Origin: LMUY01 sp965199005
GTDB taxonomy: Bacteria; Pseudomonadota; Alphaproteobacteria; Acetobacterales; Acetobacteraceae
NCBI GenBank assembly: GCA_965199005.1
Contig: CBDAQK010000001.1
Span: 1,798,001-1,862,000 of the forward strand
Direction of reading: 5' to 3'
Length of the DNA stretch: 64,000 bases
The notes below the pieces were generated by a model. The model had not been told where the DNA came from. It made no database searches and saw only the letters and a list, made by a program, of their open reading frames with translations. Shown here piece by piece: positions 1 through 7,798 of the stretch (position 1 is its first letter; each line of letters starts with the position of its first letter). The position numbers and the translations under genes were made by a program.

Positions 1-212
1 AATGATCAGCGGCATCGGCGGCTTAGTGTTTCAACGGAAACGGCGGGCTCGGGGCACATTCCTAATTGCCATCGGGGCACCCTTTCCAATCGGGCGACGC
101 TTGATGGGAGCGTAGCGTGATCCCAGCGTCCCCCGCGCCAGCGGCTTGAACGAACGCTTCGGTTTTGCTCAATCCCACCCTAACCATGCACGGGCCGTCA
201 AGGCGCCCGACG

Positions 213-1604
213 CTACCGCGAGATGTCCTCCAGCGCACGGTCCCGGGTGTTGGGACCGAATGCGCCGATGATGACCATCACGGCGGCCATGCAAACCGCA
301 ATGAAGCCGAACACGCCCAGCACGCCTGAACTGCGCAGGAAGAAGGCGATCACGAAGCCGCTGAAGATGACGCTGAACCGGCTCCAACAATAGACGAAAC
401 CGACCGCGCGGGCGCGTACACGGGTGGGAAACATCTCGGCCTGGTAGGCGTGATAGGCAAAGGACAGCCAGTTGTTGGACAACGTCAACGCCACCCCGAT
501 CGCGATCACCACGATGTCGCTGCTGGGCAAGGAGAACACCAGGCCGAACGCGGCAACGCAGCCGGCCGCAATGACGATCTGCCATTTCCGCTCGATCCGG
601 TCGGCAACCAAATAGCCCAGCAGGGGCCCGACCGGGTTCGCGATGGCAATGATGAACGCGTATTCCAGGCTGGTGGTGACGTGGATGCCCTTGGCGATCA
701 GGAGCGTCGGAACCCAGCTTGCAAAGCCGTAATAGCCGACCGACTGGAACAGATTGTAAAGCGACATCAGGATCGTGCGGCCGCGATATTCCGGTGCCCA
801 GATTTCGCTGAATTTGCCCTCCCGCTCGATCTCCGCGGATTGAGGACCCGGCAGCGGCAAAGCGTGTCCGAGCTCGGCGATCACGGCAGCCTCGATCGTC
901 TCGGTAATGCGCTCGGCCTCCGCAACGCGCCCCTGCTGTATCAGCCAGCGCGGCGATTCCGGCACCGCAAGGCGGATCCACCACACCACCACCGCGCCGA
1001 CCGCACCGATCAGAACGACCCAGCGCCAGCCATCCAACCCCAACGGCTGCAACGGCACGAGCTGATAGGATAGGAAGGCGACGACAGGCACGGCCAAGAA
1101 ACAGATGAACTGGTTGATGGCGAAGGCCCGGCCGCGCAAATGCTTCGGCATCAGCTCCGAAACATAGGTGTCGATGGTCACCAACTCGACGCCGATGCCG
1201 ATGCCGGCGAGGAAGCGCCAGATGTCGATACTGATGGCCGTGTTCTGAAAGGCCATCATGACGGTGCCGACGGTGTACCAGAGCAGCGAAAAGGTGAAGA
1301 TCGCGCGGCGGCCGAAGCGGTCGGCGACGAACCCAAACACCAGCGTGCCGACGAACAACCCGGCGAACAGCGCCGCGACGAAGCTCGCGAAGCCGGAGAA
1401 CCCAAACAAATTGACCGTCGTGGCCGAGAACATCCCGCCCGCCGTGAGGCCCGGCGCCACATAGGCGGTGAAGAACAAGTCGTAGAATTCGAAACAACCG
1501 CCGAGAGAGAGCAGTATCACCAGTTTCCAGACATGGCGCGAACTGGGCAGCCGGTCGAGCCGGGCGGTGATGGATGCCGCCGTGGCGGCGCTGACGTTCG
1601 GCAT
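213..1604 (-). CDS. MFS transporter, sugar-porter/AAHS-like
   Basis: A 463-residue major facilitator that should import a small organic solute with protons across the inner membrane; the substrate is not evident. It has an N-terminal cytoplasmic stretch, then about 12 hydrophobic segments. Loop 2-3 carries GFVADRFGRR, the classic MFS motif A, and the central loop has VPESPRWL, typical of sugar porters and aromatic-acid symporters. The open frame extends upstream to 1865, but I chose the ATG at 1604 because AGGGAG lies just upstream and homology-like sequence begins there. The upstream extension is arginine-rich and reads as a shadow. It points away from the hydrolase remnant, so they share an upstream region. 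The family is clear, the substrate is unknown. Confidence 0.9.
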   Translation of the reverse strand: MPNVSAATAASITARLDRLPSSRHVWKLVILLSLGGCFEFYDLFFTAYVAPGLTAGGMFSATTVNLFGFSGFASFVAALFAGLFVGTLVFGFVADRFGRRAIFTFSLLWYTVGTVMMAFQNTAISIDIWRFLAGIGIGVELVTIDTYVSELMPKHLRGRAFAINQFICFLAVPVVAFLSYQLVPLQPLGLDGWRWVVLIGAVGAVVVWWIRLAVPESPRWLIQQGRVAEAERITETIEAAVIAELGHALPLPGPQSAEIEREGKFSEIWAPEYRGRTILMSLYNLFQSVGYYGFASWVPTLLIAKGIHVTTSLEYAFIIAIANPVGPLLGYLVADRIERKWQIVIAAGCVAAFGLVFSLPSSDIVVIAIGVALTLSNNWLSFAYHAYQAEMFPTRVRARAVGFVYCWSRFSVIFSGFVIAFFLRSSGVLGVFGFIAVCMAAVMVIIGAFGPNTRDRALEDISR

Positions 1605-1737
1605 GGTCGATTCTCCCTGGGCCCGCTTTTGCCGCCAAGATGCATAGTTCGCTGGTGGACGCAAAGCCCAGGGACGCAAACGAGACCCTCTGGACCGGGA
1701 CCTTGACCCGGCGGCAGCGGGACGCGCCAATACCGCC

Positions 1738-2071
1738 ATGCCCGACCTCGCTGGCATCGACAGCTTCTTCGTGGGCGGCCGCAGCGTAGTGCTGTCCGGC
1801 CTGCCGGTCGCGGCTCGCCGTATGGCGATGGGAGCGGTCCCACGGCCCGTCGACCCGAACGGCACCTACGTCACCGGCCAGATGTATGTGCAGCGCCTCC
1901 GCCAGCGCCCCCCCCGTCATCCTTTTCCCGTGCTGTTGTGGCATGGCGGCGGCCACACCAGCGCTTGTTGGGAGACGACGCCAGACGGGCGCCCGGGCTG
2001 GTTGGCCTGGTTCCTCGCCCGTGGCTTCGACGTGCTGGTGAGCGACGCGGTGGAGCGCGGGCGTGCCGGCT
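1738..2071 (+). pseudogene. alpha/beta-hydrolase, 5' fragment
   Basis: This is the first ~111 residues of an esterase-like alpha/beta-hydrolase. Recognisable parts are IDSFFVGGR near the start, PVLLWHGGGHTSACWETTPD (strand plus oxyanion-hole HGGG region) and the following DGRPGWLAWFLARGFDVLV and SDAVERGR. The reading frame stays open to 2322, but the similarity stops at about 2071, where an IS6-family transposase C-terminus begins in another frame. The nucleophile Ser, the acid and the His expected further downstream are all missing, so the gene cannot encode an active enzyme. It is divergent from the MFS gene. The exact junction is estimated to within about 10 bases. Confidence 0.75.
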
Positions 2072-2354
2072 TCAGACCGAGCGGAGAACTCACATCGGCC
2101 GACCCGAAGGCGAGAGCGACAGATGCAGCGCTTCAAGTCGACGCGCCAGGCACAGCGTTTCCTATCCGCTCACGCCTTCATCTCTGGGCACTTCCGTCCA
2201 AGGCGCCATCTGATGACAGCCAGCCGTTATCGTGCCGCGCGTGCAACAGACTTCAAGACGTGGACACAGGACCTGTGCCCAAAGCGTCGGATGATCGCTC
2301 CCGAAAACCTCGTTCAGGCTAAACCTCAGCCCCACCAGTTAATGTGACAATGCC
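2072..2354 (+). mobile_element. IS6-family transposase C-terminal remnant
   Basis: In the frame starting at 2063 the translation reads DRAENSHRPTRRRERQMQRF, followed by a segment with AQRFLSAH and GHFRPRRHLM and ending in TDFKTWTQD. This matches the C-terminal end of IS6/IS26-type DDE transposases, from the catalytic Glu region (RAENSH) on. The N-terminal helix-turn-helix and first two Asp residues are absent. The remnant probably ends at the element's terminal inverted repeat near 2337-2354 (GTTAATGTGACAATGCC), which is inferred from the typical GGCAxTGT start of IS6 ends. Its left end lies inside the truncated hydrolase gene, so insertion or a deletion next to it destroyed that gene. Confidence 0.75.
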
Positions 2355-2439
2355 GTCTGGCACATCACGCGCCTGCCATCCATGGCCTGTCGGTGCAGCC
2401 CATCGCGGGCCGCGATCGTCCGCGCGGCCAAGGCGTGAG

Positions 2440-2511
2440 CTAAGGCAGCGTCGGCAAATAAGTGCGTCGGCACGCCGACAAAGCTGCCGCCAACAAAGGC
2501 TTATGGCTTGT
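2440..2511 (+). repeat. dispersed hairpin repeat, copy A
   Basis: Bases 2440-2490 are identical to the reverse complement of 56542-56592 (51 of 51), and similarity continues with a few differences to about 2511. Internally it holds nested inverted repeats: GGCAGC at 2444-2449 pairs with GCTGCC at 2483-2488, and GTCGG at 2466-2470 pairs with CCGAC at 2475-2479. No open frame is shared by both contexts, so it looks like a REP-like or MITE-like non-coding element. Copy A sits between the IS6 remnant and the end of the FAD oxidoreductase gene. Confidence 0.8.
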
Positions 2512-2550
2512 TCGACGCCGCCAATCAATTCGATTGATGTCGAACAAGCC
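2505..2550 (-). terminator. long stem-loop after the FAD oxidoreductase gene
   Basis: Perfect 12-bp arms GGCTTGTTCGAC (2505-2516) and GTCGAACAAGCC (2539-2550) enclose a second perfect hairpin, ATCAAT-TCG-ATTGAT (2524-2538). The right arm touches the stop codon of the minus-strand oxidoreductase at 2551. There is no long T-tract, so it may act as a terminator or 3'-stabilising hairpin rather than a textbook intrinsic terminator. Confidence 0.6.
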
Positions 2551-3990
2551 CTAAGCGACCCTCCGGTCTGCCGCCGGGACAGCCTGGAGGTAGGCACCCT
2601 GTTTGCGCAGCACGTCCTGTAGTTCGGGTACCGGCACGCCGCGGGGGGCAACGTTGCGTGCCACCGCGAGGGCCGCGGCGGCCCCTGCGGCGTGGCCGGT
2701 CAGCCAGCATTGCGGGATTTCCCGGAGGAAGGAGTGGCTGTTCGCGTCGCAGGCCAAGTGGCGGCCGGGCGCCAGCAGCCCGTCCAGCGTTGCAGGCACG
2801 AGGGCGCCGTAAGGGACCGACACATTGGCGAATTTCGGCGACAACGAGGGTGACACGCCGATCTCGTCCACCCGCACCCGGCCGTCCCAATGGTCGCGCT
2901 GCACCCGCTCTACCCCGTGCAGCCGCCGCGCGTGCCGCACGCCGAGTTGGGGGGCTGAGAGGATCATGTAGGCATCCGAGAACCCTGGCGCGTGCTCCCG
3001 GTAGAAATCGAGGTGCTCCACCATCAGTTGATGGCTGCGGATTTCCGCTTCCGACAAATCCTCGACGTCGACGGCCGAGTAGCCAGCCAAGCGCGGCCCC
3101 ATGAAGACGGCCACGTCGTCGCGCCAGGACACCGAAGGCTGTCCGAGGAACTGCAGCGTCTCCCGCCCCCGCGCCAGGAACGCACTGAACTGATCTGGCA
3201 ACTCTGCCTTGAAGCGCAGGTAGGCCGGCATATCCACGCCGGCGAACAGCCAGGACGTGTTCATGCAGCCATGGATGTCGCGGGCATCCACGTCCGAATC
3301 GTACCCGGCGCCTGCCGCGGCATACAGGTCGCCGTCACCCGTCGCATCGATCGTGACCTTCGCCAAGACCGCCCGGCGCCCCTGCTTGCTCTCGAACGCG
3401 CAGCCGGCCACCCGGCTGCCCTCCAGCAACGGGGCCGCACCCCAGGCGTGGAAGACGGGATGAACGCCCGCGGCCAGCAGCAGGTCGAGCGAGACGGATT
3501 TCAGCCATTCCGGGTCGAGCGTTGGCGCGTGGGTGACGATGCCGTGGAAGGCGGACGACCGCAGGCTCCAATAAGCGGCCGTGGCGGCGTCGCGGGATCC
3601 CCACTCGCTGCGCGCCGGCCCGGTCAGCGCATGTTTGGGGAGGCGGTCCAGCAACTCGGCCGCGACGCCCTGGATGACGTGCTGCCCCGTCCAGTCGGAC
3701 ATGCGGTCGATCCAGATCACCAGGCCGCCGGTGGAGAGACCACCCAGATGGTTGTACCGCTCGAGCAAAACGACGTCGGCGCCCTGGCGGGCGGCAGCCA
3801 GGGCCGCAGCGGTGCCCGCCGGGCCACCGCCCACGACGAGCACATCGCAGGTCGCGTGGACTGGGATTTCCCGGCCAGGCTCCTGCACCGTCTGCCCGGT
3901 GGGCGGGCGGCGGGTGCGCTTTTCGGCCGCAAAGGTCTCCGACCTAAAAAACAGCCGGCCGCCCTCTTCGGAATTGCTCATCGAGCCCAT
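2551..3990 (-). CDS. FAD-dependent oxidoreductase (FAD_oxidored family)
   Basis: A 479-residue flavoprotein of the FAD_oxidored (PF12831) type. A Rossmann dinucleotide-binding site begins around residue 48 (CDVLVVGGGPAGTAAALAAA), followed by ERYNHLGGLSTGG, the usual FAD-ribose and isoalloxazine contact region. A second FAD element, IDATGDGDLYAAAGA, lies in the middle. The C-terminus has GRHLACDANSHSFLREIPQC and TGHAAGAAAALA, characteristic of the family. No signal peptide is obvious. Start: the ATG at 3990 is preceded by GGGAG at good spacing. The substrate is unknown. It is divergent from the metallohydrolase gene and is followed by a strong stem-loop, so it is probably a single-gene unit. 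Confidence 0.88.
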   Translation of the reverse strand: MGSMSNSEEGGRLFFRSETFAAEKRTRRPPTGQTVQEPGREIPVHATCDVLVVGGGPAGTAAALAAARQGADVVLLERYNHLGGLSTGGLVIWIDRMSDWTGQHVIQGVAAELLDRLPKHALTGPARSEWGSRDAATAAYWSLRSSAFHGIVTHAPTLDPEWLKSVSLDLLLAAGVHPVFHAWGAAPLLEGSRVAGCAFESKQGRRAVLAKVTIDATGDGDLYAAAGAGYDSDVDARDIHGCMNTSWLFAGVDMPAYLRFKAELPDQFSAFLARGRETLQFLGQPSVSWRDDVAVFMGPRLAGYSAVDVEDLSEAEIRSHQLMVEHLDFYREHAPGFSDAYMILSAPQLGVRHARRLHGVERVQRDHWDGRVRVDEIGVSPSLSPKFANVSVPYGALVPATLDGLLAPGRHLACDANSHSFLREIPQCWLTGHAAGAAAALAVARNVAPRGVPVPELQDVLRKQGAYLQAVPAADRRVA

Positions 3991-4310
3991 CGGACACTCC
4001 CATTGCGTCTGTCACTCTGACCTATCTGCGCTTGCTGGTGCAACTCTCGCCTTCGCGCACATGGGCAACGCCGGCACCACCGCCGGGGATGCAGAGCCCT
4101 GACTTGGCCGGGATGGTCCAGCGCCATCCGCCGCCCGGTTGAAGGATGCGGCTCGATCCATCAATGTAAACAGCCATGCCCATTGCCGCAACCGACGCCT
4201 CGGGGTACCGTCAAGTCCGCCGGCCGCGTGCTGACGCCGGCGGTCCTGGCGACGATCCGCACCGCTCGCGCGCTGCTGCGAACCATCCGCGAAGAACGGA
4301 GAATGACCGG
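3991..4310. other. divergent intergenic region, no gene seen
   Basis: This 320-bp stretch separates the divergent FAD oxidoreductase and metallohydrolase starts and must hold both promoters. Short open frames cross it, but none has a convincing start, composition or recognisable motif. I see no clear operator palindrome. Confidence 0.4.
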
Positions 4311-5576
4311 GTGACACAGGAACAGCTTTTCGAGCGGCTTTGGGCGGGCGAAGCAGCCATGGAGGAGTGGACGGCGGCGGTGTCCGGCGGGTCGGCCGTG
4401 CCCGTCACCGCCAGCATCGTTGCGATCCACACCGGCTACCTGTTCGGTAACACGACGGCGATCCGGACCGAGGCCGGGCTGGTCCTGGTGGATACGGGCA
4501 GCCGGGAGACGGCAACGAAGACACTCGCCGCCCTGCGCCGATGGGACGATAGCCCGGTTCATACCGTCATCTACACGCATGGACATATCGACCACATCTG
4601 GGGCGCCAGACTCCTAGACGAGGAGGCCGATTCAAGGGGACACGCACGGCCTCGCATCATTGCACACCGTAACGTCCTCACCCGGTTCGACCGCTACGAC
4701 GCGACGCACGGGCTGAACAGCCTGGTGATGGGACGGCAGTTCAACCAGCCGGGCTACACCTTCCCTGAAGGGCATCGCCGGCCCGACGAGGTGTACGACG
4801 ATACGCGTGCCATCCAGGTGGGCGGCGTCCGGATCGAGCTGTTCCACGGCCGGGGCGAAACCGACGATGCCACCTTCGTCTGGCTGCCGGAGCAGCGTGT
4901 GCTGGCGAGCGGCGATTTCGTCATCTGGGTTTTCCCGAATGCGGGCAATCCCCGCAAGGTTCAACGATTTGGGCCGGATTGGGCAGCGGCCCTGCGACGG
5001 ATGCAGGCCTTGAAGCCGGAGGTGCTGATCCCCGGCCACGGTCCCGTCATCCGCGGCGAGCAGAGAGCGGCGCAGGTGCTGAGAGACGGTGCCGGCGTGC
5101 TGGAAAGCCTGACCGCCCAGACGCTGGGGCTGATGAATGGCGGGAGTTCGCTGGACGAGATCCTGCATACCGTCCGCGCTCCGGCCGAACTCCTGGCAAA
5201 GCCGTACCTGCTGCCGCGGTATGATGATCCGGAATTTGTCGTCCGCAATATCTGGCATCTGTATGCCGGGTGGTTCGACGGCAACCCGGCCGCGCTCAAA
5301 CCCGCGTCTGCAGCCGAACTGGCGGCCGAAATAGCGGCCCTCGCGGGTGGGGCCGACAAACTGGCGCACCGCGCCGCGGCTTTGGCGGAAGGCGGGCAGA
5401 CACGGCTGGCAGCCCATCTGGTTGAGTTTGCTGCCAACGCCTCGCCCCTCGACAGCGGCATCCAGGCTACGCGGGCGAGCGTCTACACGCAGTGTGCGGC
5501 GGCTGAGACATCGCTGATTGGGAAGGCCGTCTTTGCCGTTTACGCGCGCGAGGCAAAGGCGAAGTCGGCGTCGTAA
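4311..5576 (+). CDS. MBL-fold metallohydrolase, alkylsulfatase-like
   Basis: A 421-residue metallo-beta-lactamase-fold hydrolase. The zinc motif is THGHIDH, with further ligand candidates in HGRGETDDAT, ASGDFVIW and IPGHGPVI. After the catalytic domain comes a helical segment with HLYAGWFDGNPAALKPA, strongly reminiscent of the dimerisation domain of SdsA1-type linear alkylsulfatases, so sulfate-ester hydrolysis is the best guess. The C-terminal sterol-carrier-like domain of full alkylsulfatases is missing, which makes the protein shorter than that family (about 650). Start: I chose the GTG at 4311, nine bases after GGAG; the open frame runs back to 4176 without motif support. A hairpin follows the stop at once. 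Confidence 0.8.
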   Translation: MTQEQLFERLWAGEAAMEEWTAAVSGGSAVPVTASIVAIHTGYLFGNTTAIRTEAGLVLVDTGSRETATKTLAALRRWDDSPVHTVIYTHGHIDHIWGARLLDEEADSRGHARPRIIAHRNVLTRFDRYDATHGLNSLVMGRQFNQPGYTFPEGHRRPDEVYDDTRAIQVGGVRIELFHGRGETDDATFVWLPEQRVLASGDFVIWVFPNAGNPRKVQRFGPDWAAALRRMQALKPEVLIPGHGPVIRGEQRAAQVLRDGAGVLESLTAQTLGLMNGGSSLDEILHTVRAPAELLAKPYLLPRYDDPEFVVRNIWHLYAGWFDGNPAALKPASAAELAAEIAALAGGADKLAHRAAALAEGGQTRLAAHLVEFAANASPLDSGIQATRASVYTQCAAAETSLIGKAVFAVYAREAKAKSAS

Positions 5577-5598
5577 GGCGAGCCCAGGGGTGCTCGCC
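5577..5598 (+). terminator. stem-loop after the metallohydrolase stop
   Basis: GGCGAGC (5577-5583) pairs perfectly with GCTCGCC (5592-5598) around an 8-base loop and begins on the base after the TAA stop codon. No T-tract follows, so termination efficiency is uncertain. Confidence 0.55.
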
Positions 5599-5640
5599 GC
5601 CTGTGCCGGCGATCCTTTCAGGGCTTTGCCCCGAAACCCG

Positions 5641-5727
5641 CCAGAGGACAGTCGTCCTCTGGACACCTGCAAATCAAGGGGTAAAGGGGATGACTATTCC
5701 CTTTCGGGTGCAGGGCAGAGCCCTGCA
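5641..5727. repeat. paired perfect palindromes (REP-like)
   Basis: Two perfect hairpins lie 46 bases apart: CCAGAGGAC-agtc-GTCCTCTGG (5641-5662, 9-bp stem) and TGCAGGGC-aga-GCCCTGCA (5709-5727, 8-bp stem). They are not coding in any convincing frame. Similar GC-rich hairpin pairs are, as far as I recall, scattered through Acetobacteraceae genomes; that family assignment is inference. They lie just upstream of the deleted LysR gene. Confidence 0.55.
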
Positions 5728-5799
5728 TGACCCCTCAAATCCTTGAAGCTCAAAAAATGTTTTTTGATAGACATTAAGGCCGGCCGAGTGCGCAAGCAG

Positions 5800-6021
5800 A
5801 TGATAGACTGGGATGATGTTCGCCATTTCCTTGCCGTGGCGCGTGGTGGCTCTGTTCGGGCGGGGGCGGAGCATCTGGGTGTGACCCACTCAACCGTGTT
5901 GCGGCGTATATCCCAGCTGGAGGAGCGTCTCGGGGCGCGCATGTTCGACAAGTTGCCGTCGGGACACCTGTTCATGCCCGACCTCGCTGCGTTCGCGCGT
6001 CTTCACCCCGGCATCGGTTGA
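5800..6021 (+). pseudogene. LysR-type regulator with internal deletion
   Basis: The 73-residue reading frame begins with a normal LysR winged-helix N-terminus (MIDWDDVRHFLAVARGGSVR, then THSTVLRRISQLEERLGARM and FDKLPSG). It then jumps directly to MPDLAAFARLHPGIG, which resembles the first helix of a LysR effector-binding domain, and stops. Around 75 residues of linker and the whole rest of the sensor domain are missing relative to a ~300-residue family member. The ATG at 5800 matches the usual LysR start. This is best read as a decayed gene; a DNA-binding-only micro-regulator is possible but less likely. It is followed by an SDR gene on the same strand. Confidence 0.7.
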
Positions 6022-6121
6022 CGTTCACTGGCTTGCCGCCGGGTCATGCCAATTAGAACCCGCGATAGCGCAAGGTTCGACCCCTCCCAATGTCCGATGG
6101 GGGTTTTGCAACAACGCTGGT

Positions 6122-7036
6122 ATGTCGTGGGCTATGTCATTTGCAACACAGCCTCCTCGCCGTGAATTCCTCGTGGTGACGGGTGCCTCGAGCGGCATTG
6201 GCGCGGCCACGGCGCGCGAACTTGCCAGGCGCGGCTTTCACGTCCTCGCCGGCGTGCGCCGAGGCAAAGACGCCGATGCGCTCGGCGCCACGAACATCGA
6301 GCCGGTCAGGCTCGACATCACCAACGAGGCCGACATCTCCGCACTCGTGAAGCATATCACCGACGACCCGGAACAGCGTCCATTGCGCGCCTTGGTCAAC
6401 AATGCCGGCATCGGGATCAATGCCCCCGTGGAAGCGTTCCCGCTCACCGAGTGGCGCCGGTTATTCGACGTCAACCTCTTCGGCCACGTCGCAATGACAC
6501 AGGCGTTGTTGCCCGCGCTTATTGAGAGCCGCGGAACGGTCGTCAACATTTCCTCGGTCGGTGGCAAGGTGGCTATGGCAACCTACGGCCCCTACGCCGC
6601 CTCGAAATTCGCCCTTGAAGCGGTCAGCGACTCATTGCGCCGAGAGGTCGCGCCGCTTGGCGTGAAGGTCGTCGTGGTCGAACCGGGCGCCGTCACGACC
6701 GAAATGCTCCGGCGGGTCGCGGCCAGTGGCGAACGCATCCAAGGCGGATTGACCGCCGAGCAGCATGGTCGCTACGCCACGCTCATGCAGGCAATCATCT
6801 CGCAGGCCCAAGCTGCTATCCCGAAGGGAGTGCCCGCCGAGGAAGCCGGCCGAGTCATTGCCGACGCGATCACGACCAAGCGACCGCGCACGCGCTACAC
6901 AGTTGGTCGCGACGCAGCCATGATCGTCCGCCTCACCAGGTTTCTCTCAGACCGAATGCTCGACAGCCTTCTCGCCCGCAGCCTCAAGCCGCATCTGGTA
7001 AAGCTTCACCATGACCCAAGTGAGCAGCGAGCGTAA
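6122..7036 (+). CDS. SDR-family oxidoreductase
   Basis: A classical short-chain dehydrogenase of about 300 residues that should reduce or oxidise a carbonyl/alcohol with NAD(P)H in the cytoplasm. Visible motifs are the cofactor loop TGASSGIGAATARELARRG, the NNAG motif (ALVNNAGIG), the catalytic Ser in VVNISSVGG and the YAASK active site in YGPYAASKFALEAVSDSLRR. PGAVTTEM follows, as usual. It is longer than the minimal 250 residues because of a C-terminal helical extension, typical of the SDR subgroup acting on larger substrates. Two ATGs (6122 and 6134) are possible; neither has a strong ribosome site. It converges with the TetR gene, which may regulate it. Confidence 0.85.
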   Translation: MSWAMSFATQPPRREFLVVTGASSGIGAATARELARRGFHVLAGVRRGKDADALGATNIEPVRLDITNEADISALVKHITDDPEQRPLRALVNNAGIGINAPVEAFPLTEWRRLFDVNLFGHVAMTQALLPALIESRGTVVNISSVGGKVAMATYGPYAASKFALEAVSDSLRREVAPLGVKVVVVEPGAVTTEMLRRVAASGERIQGGLTAEQHGRYATLMQAIISQAQAAIPKGVPAEEAGRVIADAITTKRPRTRYTVGRDAAMIVRLTRFLSDRMLDSLLARSLKPHLVKLHHDPSEQRA

Positions 7037-7085
7037 TTGCTTTATTCCTTCGCTGGCTCAACATGAGCACTCAGTCAGATCCGGT

Positions 7086-7721
7086 TCAAAGCGAACGCTC
7101 AACCGCTATGACGCCATCCGGCCGGTTCATGTCCCATAGTTGAAGCAAGCTCGACATGGCGGCCGCGATGGCCGCGTGTGGGACGCCATCGCGGACCTGA
7201 ACGGACATGCCAACCAGCAGCGCTTCGGCCAACGTCGCCAAGCCGACGGCATCCGCGTCCTGGCGCAACTCGCCTGATGCGATGGCGCGCTCGATGCAAT
7301 GCCGGATGGCGTCGCGAGTGCGTTGCCGCTCGGCGGCGACCAGCATCTGCAGATGGCGGTTCTCCGGAGAGGCATTGGCGGCGGACAGGACGACCATGCA
7401 GCCTTTCGGCAACTGCGCGTCGGTCTGCATCCTGGCGGACCGGCGAAGCGTCTGTTCCAGCGCGTCGCGGGGAGCCAGCGTTTCGTCGTGCAACGGTGCA
7501 ACTACCTGCCCGTGGGTGTCTAGGTAGCGGGCCAGCGCCTCGCGGTAGAGGCCCTCTTTCGAACCGAACGCGCCGTAGAAGCTCGCGGCCGATAAGCCGC
7601 CCATCACCTGCTTGAGCTGCTCCAGAGAGGTCGGCTCGTATCCCTGACGCCAGAAAAGCTGCATGGCGGCATCAAGCGCACTATCTCTGTCGAACTCTCT
7701 GGGTCGCCCTGTCCGCGGCAT
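7086..7721 (-). CDS. TetR/AcrR-family transcriptional regulator
   Basis: A 211-residue repressor-type regulator. The N-terminal helix-turn-helix spans roughly residues 10-57 (RPREFDRDSALDAAMQLFWR, then TSLEQLKQVMGG, SAASFYGAFGSKEGLYREAL). The rest is an all-helical ligand-binding domain with QLPKGCMVVLSAA and QTLRRSARM, as in the subgroup that regulates reductase and oxidoreductase genes. The start at 7721 fits the family N-terminus (MPRTGRPREF). It lies tail-to-tail with the upstream SDR, 49 bases apart, and this pairing is common for TetR regulators and their SDR targets; control of that gene is inference. Confidence 0.9.
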   Translation of the reverse strand: MPRTGRPREFDRDSALDAAMQLFWRQGYEPTSLEQLKQVMGGLSAASFYGAFGSKEGLYREALARYLDTHGQVVAPLHDETLAPRDALEQTLRRSARMQTDAQLPKGCMVVLSAANASPENRHLQMLVAAERQRTRDAIRHCIERAIASGELRQDADAVGLATLAEALLVGMSVQVRDGVPHAAIAAAMSSLLQLWDMNRPDGVIAVERSL

Positions 7722-7798
7722 CTTACCTCTAGAACGAGTTACGGATTAAACGGTCCGAATATCGTTGACAAGAGGGCTGGCCTGAAACCTTGCGGGCG

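Noticed and set aside
1..212. First 212 bases downstream of the MFS gene
   Set aside because: No convincing gene, RNA or repeat; possible partial ORF from base 2 is short and unrecognised.
169..2136. Long 655-codon minus-strand frame over the MFS gene and hydrolase remnant
   Set aside because: It is Arg/His-rich, without motifs, and sits out of frame over the clear MFS gene.
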